Of a stretch of DNA of 64,000 bases, positions 36,501 to 45,286 are shown piece after piece. The DNA is taken from the NCBI GenBank assembly GCA_041552775.1, contig JBFEKH010000005.1, forward strand, positions 1 through 64,000. Reading direction: 5' to 3'. The stretch is from Allopontixanthobacter sp041552775. GTDB lineage: Bacteria; Pseudomonadota; Alphaproteobacteria; Sphingomonadales; Sphingomonadaceae. Every line of letters begins with the position of its first letter. Position 1 is the first letter of the stretch. The notes beneath the pieces were generated by a model. The model did not search any database, was not told where the DNA came from, and saw only the letters and a program-made list of their open reading frames with translations. The position numbers and the translations under genes were made by a program.

Positions 36501-38371
36501 GCGCGAACAACGATAAAGCCGCTAAAACGCCGCTTGGGCGCGCGTTGTTGGCGGGTGCGGGCGCGCTGGCGCTGTGCTCCACACTGGTCACCGCGCAGGA
36601 TGCGCCGAAATCCCTGTTGCCGCCCGGCTTTGATGATCCGGCTCCCGCGCCGTCCCCCACACCGCGGCCAAGCGCGCAGCCGGCACCGGCCGCCACGCCT
36701 GCAGCTGGCGGTACTCCGGTCGTGCAACCCCTGCCAACGCAGGGGGCGGTGCCTTCTAGCAGCGAAACGCCAATCGATATCCCGGCAGGGCTGCCATCGC
36801 TTAGCGAGCTGGAGTCGATGGACCCTGAAAAGCTCGATGAATTGCTAGGCCTGAAACCCAAATTTGATATTCCGCCAGCTGCGCAGCGGGCAATGTCCAG
36901 AGTCGGAATACTGGCTGCTACAGAGGGCGGATTGCCGCCGGTATCGTTGGCAGGCCAGCCCGCATCACTGGTGCGCGCAGCTCTCGCGGGCACAAAGGGG
37001 CCGCTGGTTTCGCGCTGGGGCCACATCATGCTCCGCCGCGCACTGGCGAGTCGTCTTGTTGCGCCGGAGGGAATGGACCCGGTCGAATTCGCTGCCTTGC
37101 GGGCCAATGTCCTCAACCGCATCGGCGAATATTCCGCCGCGCGGGTTCTGGTGCAGGATGTGGATACCAGCAATTGGAACCAGCGGCTGACCGATGCGGC
37201 GCTGGCCGCCTATATCGCCACTGGCGATATTGTCGGCGCATGCCCGGCGGTGAAGCTGCAGGGCGGCGAGCGCGAAGATCCGCAGTGGCGAATGCTCGTG
37301 TCGATCTGTGACGCCTTTTCCGGACAGGATGCCCGCGCCAATTCCCAGCTCAACCGCGCACTATCCCGCCAGATCGCACCGGATATTGATGTCCTTCTCG
37401 CACAGAGATACGCCGGTGCCGCCGGTCGCGGCCGCCGAGCGGTCACGCTTGAGTGGGACGGCGTGAATGACATGAACCCGTGGCGTTTCTCGCTGGCGAC
37501 CGCGGTGGGCGCTGAAATTCCAGTAAAGCTGCTCGACAATGCGGGCGCGTATTACGAACGTGTTTCGGCGGTCGCGCCGATGCTGGCGCTGCCGCAGCGG
37601 GCATCCGGTGCAAGCCGTGCGGCGAGCGAGGGCATCCTTTCATCCGCCGCGATGGTCGATCTTTATTCGCAGATTTATTCGGTCGACGAGATTGAGGGCG
37701 CTCCCGCGCAGATCGCGACACTGCTGCAGACGGCCTATGTCGGTCCCGATCCGCAGTCGCGCCTGACGGCAATGAAGGAGATATGGAACTTTGAAGGGAC
37801 GGCAGACTACAGCGGCCTGGTGCTCACGGCTTATGCGGCCGCTCGGATGCCGGTCAGTTCCGATTACGAATTGGATGCGGGCCAATTGATTGCTTCGATG
37901 CTGACTGCCGGGCTGGACCGCAATGCGCTCCGCTGGTCGTCTGCTGTGGAAGATGGCAGCCAGGGCTGGGCGTTGTTGGCGCTTGCCAATGATGCGCGCG
38001 GAAATTCCGTGAGCTCAAATGCAATTGATCAATTTATCGATGACGATGACAGCGATGAACAGCGCAAATCCAAATTCCTGGTTGCTGGTTTGGCCGGTCT
38101 AGGCCGGGTGGAGCAGTCTGCGGTCGGAGAATTCTCGAACCGTCTGGAGATCGATCTGGGCCGCCAATCCAAATGGAGCCGGATGATCGACAAGGCTGCC
38201 AAGGTGCGCAATCCTGCATTGGTCGCTTATCTGGCGGGTGTGGGCATGCAGGGCGAGGGCTGGGACAAGATGACCGCGCTGCACCTGTATCACATCGTGT
38301 CTGCGCTGAACCGCGTAGGGATGTCTGCCGAAGCGCGGATGATCGCAGCGGAGGCGGTTGCGCGCGGGTGA
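36497..38371 (+). CDS. large exported protein of unknown function
   Basis: A 624-residue protein that I do not recognise. The first 33 residues look like a signal peptide with a likely cleavage after VTAQ. A proline- and alanine-rich linker of about 50 residues follows, then a mainly helical, alanine-rich body of about 500 residues without cysteine-rich or catalytic motifs that I can name. The start at 36497 overlaps the preceding small membrane gene by four bases; the longer open frame upstream runs antisense to aroK and is not used. It precedes xerD by 27 bases. A periplasmic scaffolding or TPR-like role is possible. Confidence 0.75.
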   Translation: MSANNDKAAKTPLGRALLAGAGALALCSTLVTAQDAPKSLLPPGFDDPAPAPSPTPRPSAQPAPAATPAAGGTPVVQPLPTQGAVPSSSETPIDIPAGLPSLSELESMDPEKLDELLGLKPKFDIPPAAQRAMSRVGILAATEGGLPPVSLAGQPASLVRAALAGTKGPLVSRWGHIMLRRALASRLVAPEGMDPVEFAALRANVLNRIGEYSAARVLVQDVDTSNWNQRLTDAALAAYIATGDIVGACPAVKLQGGEREDPQWRMLVSICDAFSGQDARANSQLNRALSRQIAPDIDVLLAQRYAGAAGRGRRAVTLEWDGVNDMNPWRFSLATAVGAEIPVKLLDNAGAYYERVSAVAPMLALPQRASGASRAASEGILSSAAMVDLYSQIYSVDEIEGAPAQIATLLQTAYVGPDPQSRLTAMKEIWNFEGTADYSGLVLTAYAAARMPVSSDYELDAGQLIASMLTAGLDRNALRWSSAVEDGSQGWALLALANDARGNSVSSNAIDQFIDDDDSDEQRKSKFLVAGLAGLGRVEQSAVGEFSNRLEIDLGRQSKWSRMIDKAAKVRNPALVAYLAGVGMQGEGWDKMTALHLYHIVSALNRVGMSAEARMIAAEAVARG

Positions 38372-38398
38372 TCCGCGCCGGAGAAAGGGTGCGCCATC

Positions 38399-39316
38399 AT
38401 GTCTGCTGACGCTATCCGCGCTCCCATCGACAGCTTTCTGGCGATGCTGGCGGCCGAGCGCGGCGCTGCGGCCAACACGCTGCTGGCCTATCGGAGAGAC
38501 CTCGAAGGTGCCGAGGACCTGATCGGCGATCTTGCCGCTGTGGACGGTTCCGATCTGGCCAGACTGGGCGCGGCATGGTCCGAACTTGCGCCGTCCAGCC
38601 TTGCCCGAAAGGCATCTGCGTTGCGGCAGTTCTTTGGATTTCTGGTGGATGAGGGCGTCCGCGCCGACGATCCTTCGCCTGCGCTGCCGCGTGCGGTAAC
38701 CCGCAGGCCGCTGCCCAAAATTCTCTCCCACGATCAGATTTCCATGCTGTTTGAGACAGCGGAACTGGAGGCGTCTGGTGGCAAGCCGGCTGCGGTTCGT
38801 CTGCTGGCGCTGCTTGAAATGCTTTATGGATCGGGCCTGCGGGCGACCGAGCTGGTATCCCTTCCTCTATCTTCGGTCCCCCGCGATGCGCCGTTTTTGA
38901 CGGTCACGGGGAAAGGCGGCCAGCCGCGCATGGTCCCGGTAAGCAAGCGGGCGAAGGCTGCACTGGCGGATTGGTTGTTGCTGCGGACATCGACGGCGCG
39001 GCCCGGCAACAAATTCCTGTTTCCCTCCCGCGACAAACATCTTTCACGCGTCCGGCTGTTCCAGATGCTCAAGGACCTTGCGGCGCGGGCTAACCTGCCG
39101 CCAGAAAAAATAAGTCCGCACGTATTGCGCCACGCCTTTGCCACCCATTTACTGGAAGGGGGAGCCGATTTGCGAGTGCTCCAAACCCTGCTCGGGCACG
39201 CCGACATCGCGACTACGCAAATCTATACCCATGTGGACAGCGCGAGGCTGGTGGCGCTGGTGAATGAACGCCATCCACTGGCGCGTCGGCGGAATAATCC
39301 GGCCGCTGCAGGGTAA
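38399..39316 (+). CDS. xerD: tyrosine recombinase XerD
   Basis: Site-specific recombinase that resolves chromosome dimers at dif together with XerC. The 305-residue protein has an N-terminal SAM-like core-binding domain and a C-terminal catalytic domain with an arginine in YGSGLRATELVSL, the HVLRHAFATHLLEGGADLR box, the LGHADIATTQIYTHV segment and the nucleophilic tyrosine at 276. The organisation and position near accA fit the housekeeping XerD. No phage or integron genes are adjacent. Confidence 0.93.
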   Translation: MSADAIRAPIDSFLAMLAAERGAAANTLLAYRRDLEGAEDLIGDLAAVDGSDLARLGAAWSELAPSSLARKASALRQFFGFLVDEGVRADDPSPALPRAVTRRPLPKILSHDQISMLFETAELEASGGKPAAVRLLALLEMLYGSGLRATELVSLPLSSVPRDAPFLTVTGKGGQPRMVPVSKRAKAALADWLLLRTSTARPGNKFLFPSRDKHLSRVRLFQMLKDLAARANLPPEKISPHVLRHAFATHLLEGGADLRVLQTLLGHADIATTQIYTHVDSARLVALVNERHPLARRRNNPAAAG

Positions 39317-39368
39317 ATCGCGCCTTCGCCCCCTTGCCGTGCGCGCCGAGTACGACTAGCGCCGAACA

Positions 39369-40316
39369 ATGATTTCATACCTCGAATTCGAGAAACCAGT
39401 CGCCCAGCTTGAAGCCCGCATCGCAGAATTGCGTCTCGCGGCTGAAGGGGACGATGTCGATATCTCTGCAGAATTGCGCCGCCTCGAGAAGAAAAGCGCG
39501 AGCCTGCTGGAAAGCACCTATGCCGCGCTGACCCCGTGGCAGAAGACGCAGGTTGCGCGTCACCCTAACCGGCCGCATTTCCGCGACTTTGTTGAACATG
39601 CGTTCGAAGAATTCGTTCCGCTCGGCGGGGACCGCCTGTATGGCGAAGATGAAGCGATCCTGGGCGGCTTTGCCAGTTTGGGCGGGCGGCGAGTCATGCT
39701 GATCGGTCATGAAAAGGGCCATGATACTCAGTCCCGCATTCGGCATAATTTCGGGATGGGCAAGCCGGAAGGCTACCGCAAGGCGATCCGGCTCATGGAA
39801 TTGGCCGGCAGGTTCGGGCTGCCCGTGGTAACCTTGGTCGACACTTCGGGGGCTTTTCCCGGTGTCGAGGCCGAGGAACGCGGGCAGGCGGAAGCCATCG
39901 CCCGGTCCACAGAAGCCTGCCTGGCGTTGCCAGTGCCAATGGTCGCGACGATCGTGGGCGAGGGCGGTTCTGGCGGGGCTGTTGCACTGGCCAGTGCAGA
40001 ACGAGTGCTGATGTTCGAACATGCTGTTTACTCTGTGATTTCGCCTGAAGGTTGTGCGTCGATCCTGTGGCGGACCGCCGAAAAGGCGCCCGATGCGGCC
40101 GAGGCGATGAAGGTAACCGCGCAGCAATTGCTCCAGTTGAAAATCATCGACCGAATTGTTGAGGAGCCTAAGGGCGGTGCGCACCGCGATCCATCCGATG
40201 CGGCGCAGACGCTGGGCCGGGTGCTGGGAGAAGAGCTGGATGCACTGTCGGGCAAGTCCTCCGCCGAACTGCGCGAACAGCGTGAAAATCGCTTTTTGCA
40301 AATTGGTTCGCTCTAG
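39369..40316 (+). CDS. accA: acetyl-CoA carboxylase carboxyltransferase, alpha subunit
   Basis: Together with AccD it transfers carboxyl from carboxybiotin to acetyl-CoA, giving malonyl-CoA for fatty acid synthesis. The 315-residue protein starts with the coiled helical region typical of AccA (LEFEKPVAQLEARIAEL), followed by the crotonase-like domain with LVDTSGAFPGVEAEERGQ and GEGGSGGAVALA. It is a single gene between xerD and the M48 protease gene. Confidence 0.97.
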   Translation: MISYLEFEKPVAQLEARIAELRLAAEGDDVDISAELRRLEKKSASLLESTYAALTPWQKTQVARHPNRPHFRDFVEHAFEEFVPLGGDRLYGEDEAILGGFASLGGRRVMLIGHEKGHDTQSRIRHNFGMGKPEGYRKAIRLMELAGRFGLPVVTLVDTSGAFPGVEAEERGQAEAIARSTEACLALPVPMVATIVGEGGSGGAVALASAERVLMFEHAVYSVISPEGCASILWRTAEKAPDAAEAMKVTAQQLLQLKIIDRIVEEPKGGAHRDPSDAAQTLGRVLGEELDALSGKSSAELREQRENRFLQIGSL

Positions 40317-40416
40317 CGCTGGAACAAAGACGCACCCTTGGCGGTTTTGAAATTGATCACAGACGGCGGCAGGCCATGAAATCCTGCGCCGCGTCAATTC
40401 GGGAGGACATCTCAAC

Positions 40417-41886
40417 ATGCCAATTTTCAAGAAAACTGCTCTTTTTACTACGGCGATCGCATCGCTTACGCTGACCGGCTGTACGGCAATGGGCGGCGGG
40501 GCGATTCCCGGCGCCTCCGCGCCAATTACCACCAGCGAAGCCCAGCAGGGCGCCGAAGCGCATCCGCAATTCCTGACAGAATTCGGCGGAACTTATCAGG
40601 GACCGCAGGCGGCATATGTCGCGCAGGTTGGCAAGAATATCGCCGTGCAGTCTGGCCTGGGCAATGCGCGGGAAAGCTTCACCGTTTCGCTGCTCAACAG
40701 CTCGGTAAACAATGCCTTTGCGATCCCGGGCGGCTATATTTACACCACTCGCCAGCTGGTCGCATTGATGAATAACGAGGCTGAACTGGCCGGTGTGCTT
40801 GGTCACGAGGTGGGCCACGTGGCCGCTCGCCATTCGCAGCGCCGCCAGCAGACTGCGCAGAAAAACAGCATCATTGGTGCAGCGGGTGCAATTCTTTCGG
40901 GGATACTGCTTGGTGACAGCGGCATCGGTAACTCGATCTCCAAGGGTTTCCTTCAGGGATCGCAGCTTCTGACTCTTAAATTCTCGCGCAGTCAGGAATT
41001 GCAGGCAGACGAGCTTGGCATCGAGTATCTGAGCAAAGCCGGTTACGATCCGCGGGCCATGGCAACGGTATTGCAAAGCCTCGCGGCACAAAATGCCCTC
41101 GATTCTTCGCTACAGGGAAATAACGCCACCGTTCCAGAGTGGGCTTCGACCCATCCAGACCCGGCGAGCCGCGTGCAATCCGCATTTGCCAAGGCGGGGG
41201 CTGCATCCGGAACAACTAATCGCGACACATTCCTGACCCGGATCGACGGGCTGATGTATGGTGATGACCCGTCGCAGGGCGTGATCGAGGGACGCCAATT
41301 CCTGCATCCCGAATTCCGACTTGCGTTCACTGCGCCAACCGGCTTCTACATGGTGAATGGTTCGCGGGCGGTTTCCATTAACGGGGAAAGCGGCAAGGCG
41401 CAGCTATCTACCGCGCCATATAACGGTAATCTCGATACCTACGTCCGTTCCGTGTTCACTTCTATCGGTGGTTCCGAGCAGAATCTTGCTCCAGCGACGA
41501 TGCAGCGGACAACCGTGAACGGAATTCCGGCGACATATGGCACTCTGCTGGTCAATAATGGCACCAGCCAGGTCGATGTTGTGGTGTTCGCCTATGAATT
41601 TTCGAAGAACCAGGCGTTTCATTTCGCCGCGATCAGCCCGGCAGGCCGCAGCGAAACCTTTACGCCGATGTTCAATTCGATGCGGCGCATTTCCAACGCT
41701 GAAGCATCTGCGGTCGTTCCGCGGAAAATTGATATCGTGACGGTGGGCCGTGGTGACACCGTGCGCACCCTGGCAAATCGGATGGCATACACGGCTGCGC
41801 AGGAGAAGCGTTTCCGGGTGCTCAACGGTTTGAGTTCGACCGATGCGGTTGTGCCGGGGCAAAAGGTCAAGCTGGTTGTAAAGTAA
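40417..41886 (+). CDS. M48 family metalloprotease lipoprotein with LysM-like tail
   Basis: A 489-residue predicted periplasmic or outer-membrane protease. A lipoprotein signal ends in LTGC (cysteine 22). The zinc motif HEVGH spans residues 130-134, with the third ligand expected in the SQELQADELGIEYL segment, as in BepA and LoiP-type proteases that survey outer-membrane proteins. The last 50 residues resemble a LysM domain (VGRGDTVRTLANRM, ending in GQKVKLVVK), which could bind peptidoglycan. A bidirectional terminator lies after it. Confidence 0.9.
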   Translation: MPIFKKTALFTTAIASLTLTGCTAMGGGAIPGASAPITTSEAQQGAEAHPQFLTEFGGTYQGPQAAYVAQVGKNIAVQSGLGNARESFTVSLLNSSVNNAFAIPGGYIYTTRQLVALMNNEAELAGVLGHEVGHVAARHSQRRQQTAQKNSIIGAAGAILSGILLGDSGIGNSISKGFLQGSQLLTLKFSRSQELQADELGIEYLSKAGYDPRAMATVLQSLAAQNALDSSLQGNNATVPEWASTHPDPASRVQSAFAKAGAASGTTNRDTFLTRIDGLMYGDDPSQGVIEGRQFLHPEFRLAFTAPTGFYMVNGSRAVSINGESGKAQLSTAPYNGNLDTYVRSVFTSIGGSEQNLAPATMQRTTVNGIPATYGTLLVNNGTSQVDVVVFAYEFSKNQAFHFAAISPAGRSETFTPMFNSMRRISNAEASAVVPRKIDIVTVGRGDTVRTLANRMAYTAAQEKRFRVLNGLSSTDAVVPGQKVKLVVK

Positions 41887-41938
41887 GGCAGGTCAAACCA
41901 GCCTTGAAGCATCGCCCGATTATTGCGGGCACAAAAAA

Positions 41939-41970
41939 GGCGGCGGGGATTTCCCCGCCGCCTCTCTTTT
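41939..41970. terminator. bidirectional terminator
   Basis: A 10-base-pair GC stem (41939-41948 with 41953-41962, four-base loop) is followed by CTCTTTT on the plus strand and by a run of six T on the minus strand. It separates the M48 protease gene from the convergent Flp pilin gene and can serve both. Confidence 0.9.
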
Positions 41971-41986
41971 CGGTATCGACTAAGGC

Positions 41987-42151
41987 TTAGCCAGCCATTT
42001 CGGTCGAAACTTCGCTGAAGGTGTTGGTTAGCTGCGTGCCGAGACCCTGCATTGCAGTGATTGCAGCAACAGCAATCAGAGCGGCGATCAGGCCGTATTC
42101 GATTGCAGTCGCGCCGTCTTCGTTACGGATGAGCTTGTTGATGAACTTCAT
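41987..42151 (-). CDS. Flp/Fap-type pilin
   Basis: A 54-residue type IVb prepilin. The short basic leader ends with glycine before ATAIEYG, the processing motif G/xxxxEY recognised by the TadV/CpaA prepilin peptidase, followed by one hydrophobic helix. An AGGAG lies seven bases before the ATG. Flp pilins assemble into Tad adhesive pili. No tad/cpa genes are in this window, so the assembly system must be encoded elsewhere. A second, diverged pilin lies just upstream. Confidence 0.9.
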   Translation of the reverse strand: MKFINKLIRNEDGATAIEYGLIAALIAVAAITAMQGLGTQLTNTFSEVSTEMAG

Positions 42152-42262
42152 GTGTAGTCTCCTGGTTTGATCTTCGTTACCCGGCCCGACCGAACATTCG
42201 ATGCGGACAGATTTGGAGATAATGCGAAGAAATTTACAAATCCCTAACGCCGTCCCCCCTTT

Positions 42263-42445
42263 TTATGCCGACGCTTGTACCATCTCCGTGGAAATATCAT
42301 TCCACATCTGGGTCGCAACCTCGCCAAAACCCTGAACCGCGCCAATCATGGCAAGAAAGACCAGAGCCAATATCAGACCGTACTCGACTGCGGTGGCCCC
42401 CGAAGCGTCGCACTCCAGCTTGTTCAGGAATTTGCTTAGCTTCAT
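42263..42445 (-). CDS. Flp/Fap-type pilin, diverged copy
   Basis: A 60-residue prepilin with the leader ending in SG before ATAVEYG, then a hydrophobic helix richer in leucine and phenylalanine than its neighbour's. It also has a cysteine in the leader and a longer C-terminus. The ATG at 42445 has an AGGTG five bases upstream; the open frame is longer but the added residues do not look like a prepilin leader. It may be a minor pilin. The two genes are in line with 111 bases between them. Confidence 0.88.
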   Translation of the reverse strand: MKLSKFLNKLECDASGATAVEYGLILALVFLAMIGAVQGFGEVATQMWNDISTEMVQASA

Positions 42446-42524
42446 ATATTCACCTGTCGGTACAATCTGACGCATCACTATTTCGCTCCCAATCGTTAAG
42501 AAAAGGTTTCGAAGGCAATCGAAT

Positions 42525-42956
42525 ATGGAAAATAATCCGACATGGATTCCGGTTGTCGCCCTTGCCTTACAGGACGGAATGGGACGGTGGCTGATGCATT
42601 TACGGGCCGAAAATAAACAGCACGGGGGCCTGTGGGAATTCCCCGGGGGGAAGGTGGAGCGGGGTGAAACCCTGGTGAATGCGCTGATTCGCGAGATTGA
42701 GGAGGAGCTGGGAATTTCGCTGGAGAGCGACACGCTCAGCCCGGCCGGTTTTGCGGAAAACACTCCTGAACCGTGCGGAAGTCAGATTGTCATAATGCTT
42801 TACACCAGCCAGCCATGGGACATGCAACATCCGGTTCAGCCCCGTTGTCTCGAAGGGGGAAGTGTCGCCTGGTTCGAACCGGGTGAGATAGAATTGCTGG
42901 ATAAGCCGCCGCTCGATATCGTGCTGGCACGGCAGTTATTTTCCTTCGCCGGATAG
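42525..42956 (+). CDS. (deoxy)nucleoside triphosphate pyrophosphohydrolase, MutT-like Nudix
   Basis: A 143-residue Nudix hydrolase. The Nudix box starts at GGKVERGET and continues to REIEEELGI, matching GX5EX7REUXEEXGU. The length and the WEFPGGK lead-in resemble MutT, which removes 8-oxo-dGTP from the nucleotide pool. Other Nudix substrates cannot be excluded. It is divergent from the second pilin gene and precedes tRNA-Arg. Confidence 0.88.
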   Translation: MENNPTWIPVVALALQDGMGRWLMHLRAENKQHGGLWEFPGGKVERGETLVNALIREIEEELGISLESDTLSPAGFAENTPEPCGSQIVIMLYTSQPWDMQHPVQPRCLEGGSVAWFEPGEIELLDKPPLDIVLARQLFSFAG

Positions 42957-43039
42957 GCGGATTGGCGAACAACTTGGCAATTTGGGCGGATAAGGGATTG
43001 CCAAGCGTCAGCGCCCCCCTTATGTGCCGCCCTCCATTG

Positions 43040-43116
43040 GCGCCCGTAGCTCAGCTGGATAGAGTACCTGACTACGAATCAGGGGGTCGGAGGTTCGAAT
43101 CCTTCCGGGCGCACCA
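43040..43116 (+). tRNA. tRNA-Arg (ACG)
   Basis: A 77-base cloverleaf. The 7-base-pair acceptor stem pairs 43040-43046 with 43106-43112, followed by the A discriminator and an encoded CCA. The anticodon loop CTACGAA sits in a CCTGA/TCAGG stem, the T loop contains GGTTCGAATCC, and the D loop has AGCTCAGCTGGAT. Anticodon ACG, normally deaminated to ICG, reads CGU, CGC and CGA arginine codons. A T-tailed hairpin follows directly. Confidence 0.97.
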
Positions 43117-43126
43117 AAACCTAAAG

Positions 43127-43151
43127 GCCATCCCAAGCGGGGTGGCTTTTT
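43127..43151 (+). terminator. terminator after tRNA-Arg
   Basis: An 8-base-pair stem with one G-T pair (43127-43134 with 43139-43146, AAGC loop) followed by TTTTTAGTTTT, 11 bases after the tRNA's CCA. A typical Rho-independent terminator for the tRNA transcript. Confidence 0.88.
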
Positions 43152-43180
43152 AGTTTTGAGAATGTGTTCTGTTGCAATGC

Positions 43181-43205
43181 GGAACCCCGGGCGGCTTCAA
43201 ATGTT
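43181..43205 (+). promoter_or_regulatory. candidate EcfG (general stress sigma factor) promoter
   Basis: GGAAC at 43181-43185, 16 bases, then TGTT at 43202-43205. The consensus of the alphaproteobacterial general stress sigma factor EcfG is GGAAC-N16/17-CGTT, so three of four -10 bases fit. It lies just before the hemerythrin-like and phospholipase-D genes. Confidence 0.5.
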
Positions 43206-43236
43206 GTCTTTGTAACACTTTACAAGGAGACAGACA

Positions 43237-43728
43237 TTGGCTGCTGCCACAGATATTTTCGATCGCCTGAAGCAAGACCACGACAAGCATCGCGCGCTGC
43301 TCGACAAGCTGGCGCAAACCCACGGTGAGACTGACGAGCGCAAGGAATTTCTGGAGCAATTCACCATCGAAGTGAAGGGGCATGCTGCTGCCGAGGAACA
43401 GGCGCTATATTCTACGATGCTGCGCAAGCCGCCGACCACTAACGACACGCGTCACTCGGTGGCAGAACACCATGAACTCGAAGAAGCGATGAATGACCTG
43501 GCAGCGACCGATATGTCCTCCAGCGCATGGATGGCCAAGTTCAAGCAGCTGGACCATGATTACCGGCATCATATCGACGAAGAGGAAGAGGATCACTTCC
43601 CAGAGTTTGCCAAACACCTTACCGAGGAAGATACCGAGTACATGCGAAGGGTTTTCGACATGCGTAAGGAAAAGGAGCGCGCCAAAGCTGAGGTGACGCC
43701 AGAAGCGAAGGACGATGCCAAGGAATGA
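43237..43728 (+). CDS. hemerythrin HHE cation-binding domain protein
   Basis: A 163-residue protein of the bacterial hemerythrin-like family. It is predicted to fold as a four-helix bundle with a di-iron site from spaced histidines and carboxylates: the DHDKHRALL motif, the GHAAAEEQALY motif, AEHHELEEA, and HHIDEEEEDHFPEF. Such proteins sense or buffer oxygen, nitric oxide or iron. The start is a TTG at 43237, with AAGGAGA six bases upstream. The acidic, lysine-rich C-terminus is probably disordered. The candidate EcfG promoter fits a stress role. Confidence 0.88.
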   Translation: MAAATDIFDRLKQDHDKHRALLDKLAQTHGETDERKEFLEQFTIEVKGHAAAEEQALYSTMLRKPPTTNDTRHSVAEHHELEEAMNDLAATDMSSSAWMAKFKQLDHDYRHHIDEEEEDHFPEFAKHLTEEDTEYMRRVFDMRKEKERAKAEVTPEAKDDAKE

Positions 43729-43749
43729 ATACGGGTGGGGGGAACGAAT

Positions 43750-45285
43750 ATGCAGCCTGACCTGGAACGGGCTGACATTGTCGACGATACTTCCGTTGAA
43801 CCGGGGGTCTGGCGATATGCCAAGGCTGATCGTGCAACCGTGCTGGTCGATGCGGACAATTACTTCAGGCACATGCAGCAGGCGATGTTGGGTGCGCGTG
43901 AGCGGATTTTGATGATTGGGTGGGATTTCGACACCCGAATCCATCTTGAACATGGGCGGCGCTGGTACCAAAAGGGTCGGCGCCAAATTCATCCTGCGCG
44001 GCTGGGAAGTTTCATCCTGTGGCTCAACCGTCACCGTGACGGGCTGGAAATCCGCATCCTGAAATGGAGTTACGGGGCTTTCAAATTCTTCTCCCGCGGT
44101 TCGATGATAATCGACCTGATCCGCTGGTGGCCCCACAAGCGGATCAACTTCAAATTCGATACCAATCACCCCGTCGGGGCCAGTCATCACCAGAAGATTG
44201 TCATAATTGATGATCATGTCGCGGTGTGCGGCGGCATTGATATGACAACCAAGCGTTGGGATACCCAGGAACATCTTGAGGACGATCCGAACCGCAAGCC
44301 TCCGCGCGGGGCAGCTTACGGGCCGTGGCACGATGCAACCATGATGATCGAAGGCGATGCCGCGCGTGCCTTGGGGGACCTGGGCCGTAACCGTTGGGCG
44401 ATGGCAGGTGGACCTGAACTGAAGCCGGTTTCTCATGCTGCCACGAAGAAAAGCGCATGGCCGGAAAAACTCGAAGCGCAATTTGAAAATGTGGAGATCG
44501 GCATCTCCCGTACGCGCGGGGAATATGGCGGCCAGCCGGAGATAGACGAAATCGCCGATTTGTTCGAGCGCCAGATCGCATCGGCCAAGGACTATATCTA
44601 TGCCGAAAACCAGTATTTCACATCCCGCCGCATCGGCCAGGCGATTTGCGACCGCTTGGCTAAAGAAAATCCTCCGGAAATCCTGATCGTTCACGCCGAA
44701 CATGCAGAGGGTTGGCTGGAACAACAGGCGATGGATCATGCCCGTGCGGAGCTGATACGGACCTTAGGACATATTGATGAAGCGGGTCGTTTTGGGCTTT
44801 ACGTTCCATATACTGGCGAGACGTCGATTTACGTCCACGCCAAGATCATGATTATCGACGATCGCATTCTGCGAATCGGGTCCGCCAACATGAACAACCG
44901 TTCGATGGGCCTCGATAGCGAATGCGATGTTTTTGTGGATTGCGAGCGGCCTGGGAATGAACATTGCAGCGTTGGAGTAGCGAAGCTGCGCCATTCCCTG
45001 CTGGCGGAACATTGCGGGTTGGAAGCTGACGAAGTACCCGCCTTGCTTGCCCGTTACGGTAGTATGGCGGGAATGATCCGGGAAATTGGCACCGATCGCA
45101 GGCGCACACTGCGGCGGTTCGATTTGCCGGAATTGAATGGGGTGCAGGAGGCGATTGCCGAATCAGGCATACTGGATCCGGAACGATCTGACGATTTGTT
45201 CGAACCTTACGCACGTGGTGGATTGTTTTGGCGCAAAAGCCTGCTCGGCAAGATCCGCAGCAAGGTTAAAAAGAGGAAGAAATAG
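43750..45285 (+). CDS. phospholipase D family protein (cardiolipin synthase-like)
   Basis: A 511-residue protein with two HKD motifs: HHQKIVIIDD in the first half and VHAKIMIIDD in the second, together forming one active site. The C-terminal GSANMNNRSMGLDSE segment is typical of phosphatidyltransferase/phospholipase D enzymes such as cardiolipin synthase. There are no obvious N-terminal membrane helices, unlike classic ClsA, so a soluble or peripherally bound enzyme is likely. It lies 21 bases after the hemerythrin-like gene and is probably cotranscribed with it; folE begins one base after its stop. Confidence 0.88.
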   Translation: MQPDLERADIVDDTSVEPGVWRYAKADRATVLVDADNYFRHMQQAMLGARERILMIGWDFDTRIHLEHGRRWYQKGRRQIHPARLGSFILWLNRHRDGLEIRILKWSYGAFKFFSRGSMIIDLIRWWPHKRINFKFDTNHPVGASHHQKIVIIDDHVAVCGGIDMTTKRWDTQEHLEDDPNRKPPRGAAYGPWHDATMMIEGDAARALGDLGRNRWAMAGGPELKPVSHAATKKSAWPEKLEAQFENVEIGISRTRGEYGGQPEIDEIADLFERQIASAKDYIYAENQYFTSRRIGQAICDRLAKENPPEILIVHAEHAEGWLEQQAMDHARAELIRTLGHIDEAGRFGLYVPYTGETSIYVHAKIMIIDDRILRIGSANMNNRSMGLDSECDVFVDCERPGNEHCSVGVAKLRHSLLAEHCGLEADEVPALLARYGSMAGMIREIGTDRRRTLRRFDLPELNGVQEAIAESGILDPERSDDLFEPYARGGLFWRKSLLGKIRSKVKKRKK

Positions 45286-45286
45286 C

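Noticed and set aside
38399..39316. Tyrosine recombinase as sign of a phage or integrative element
   Set aside because: The protein matches housekeeping XerD, with no attachment-site repeats, phage genes or composition change nearby. tRNA-Arg at 43040 also has no duplicated 3' end in the window.
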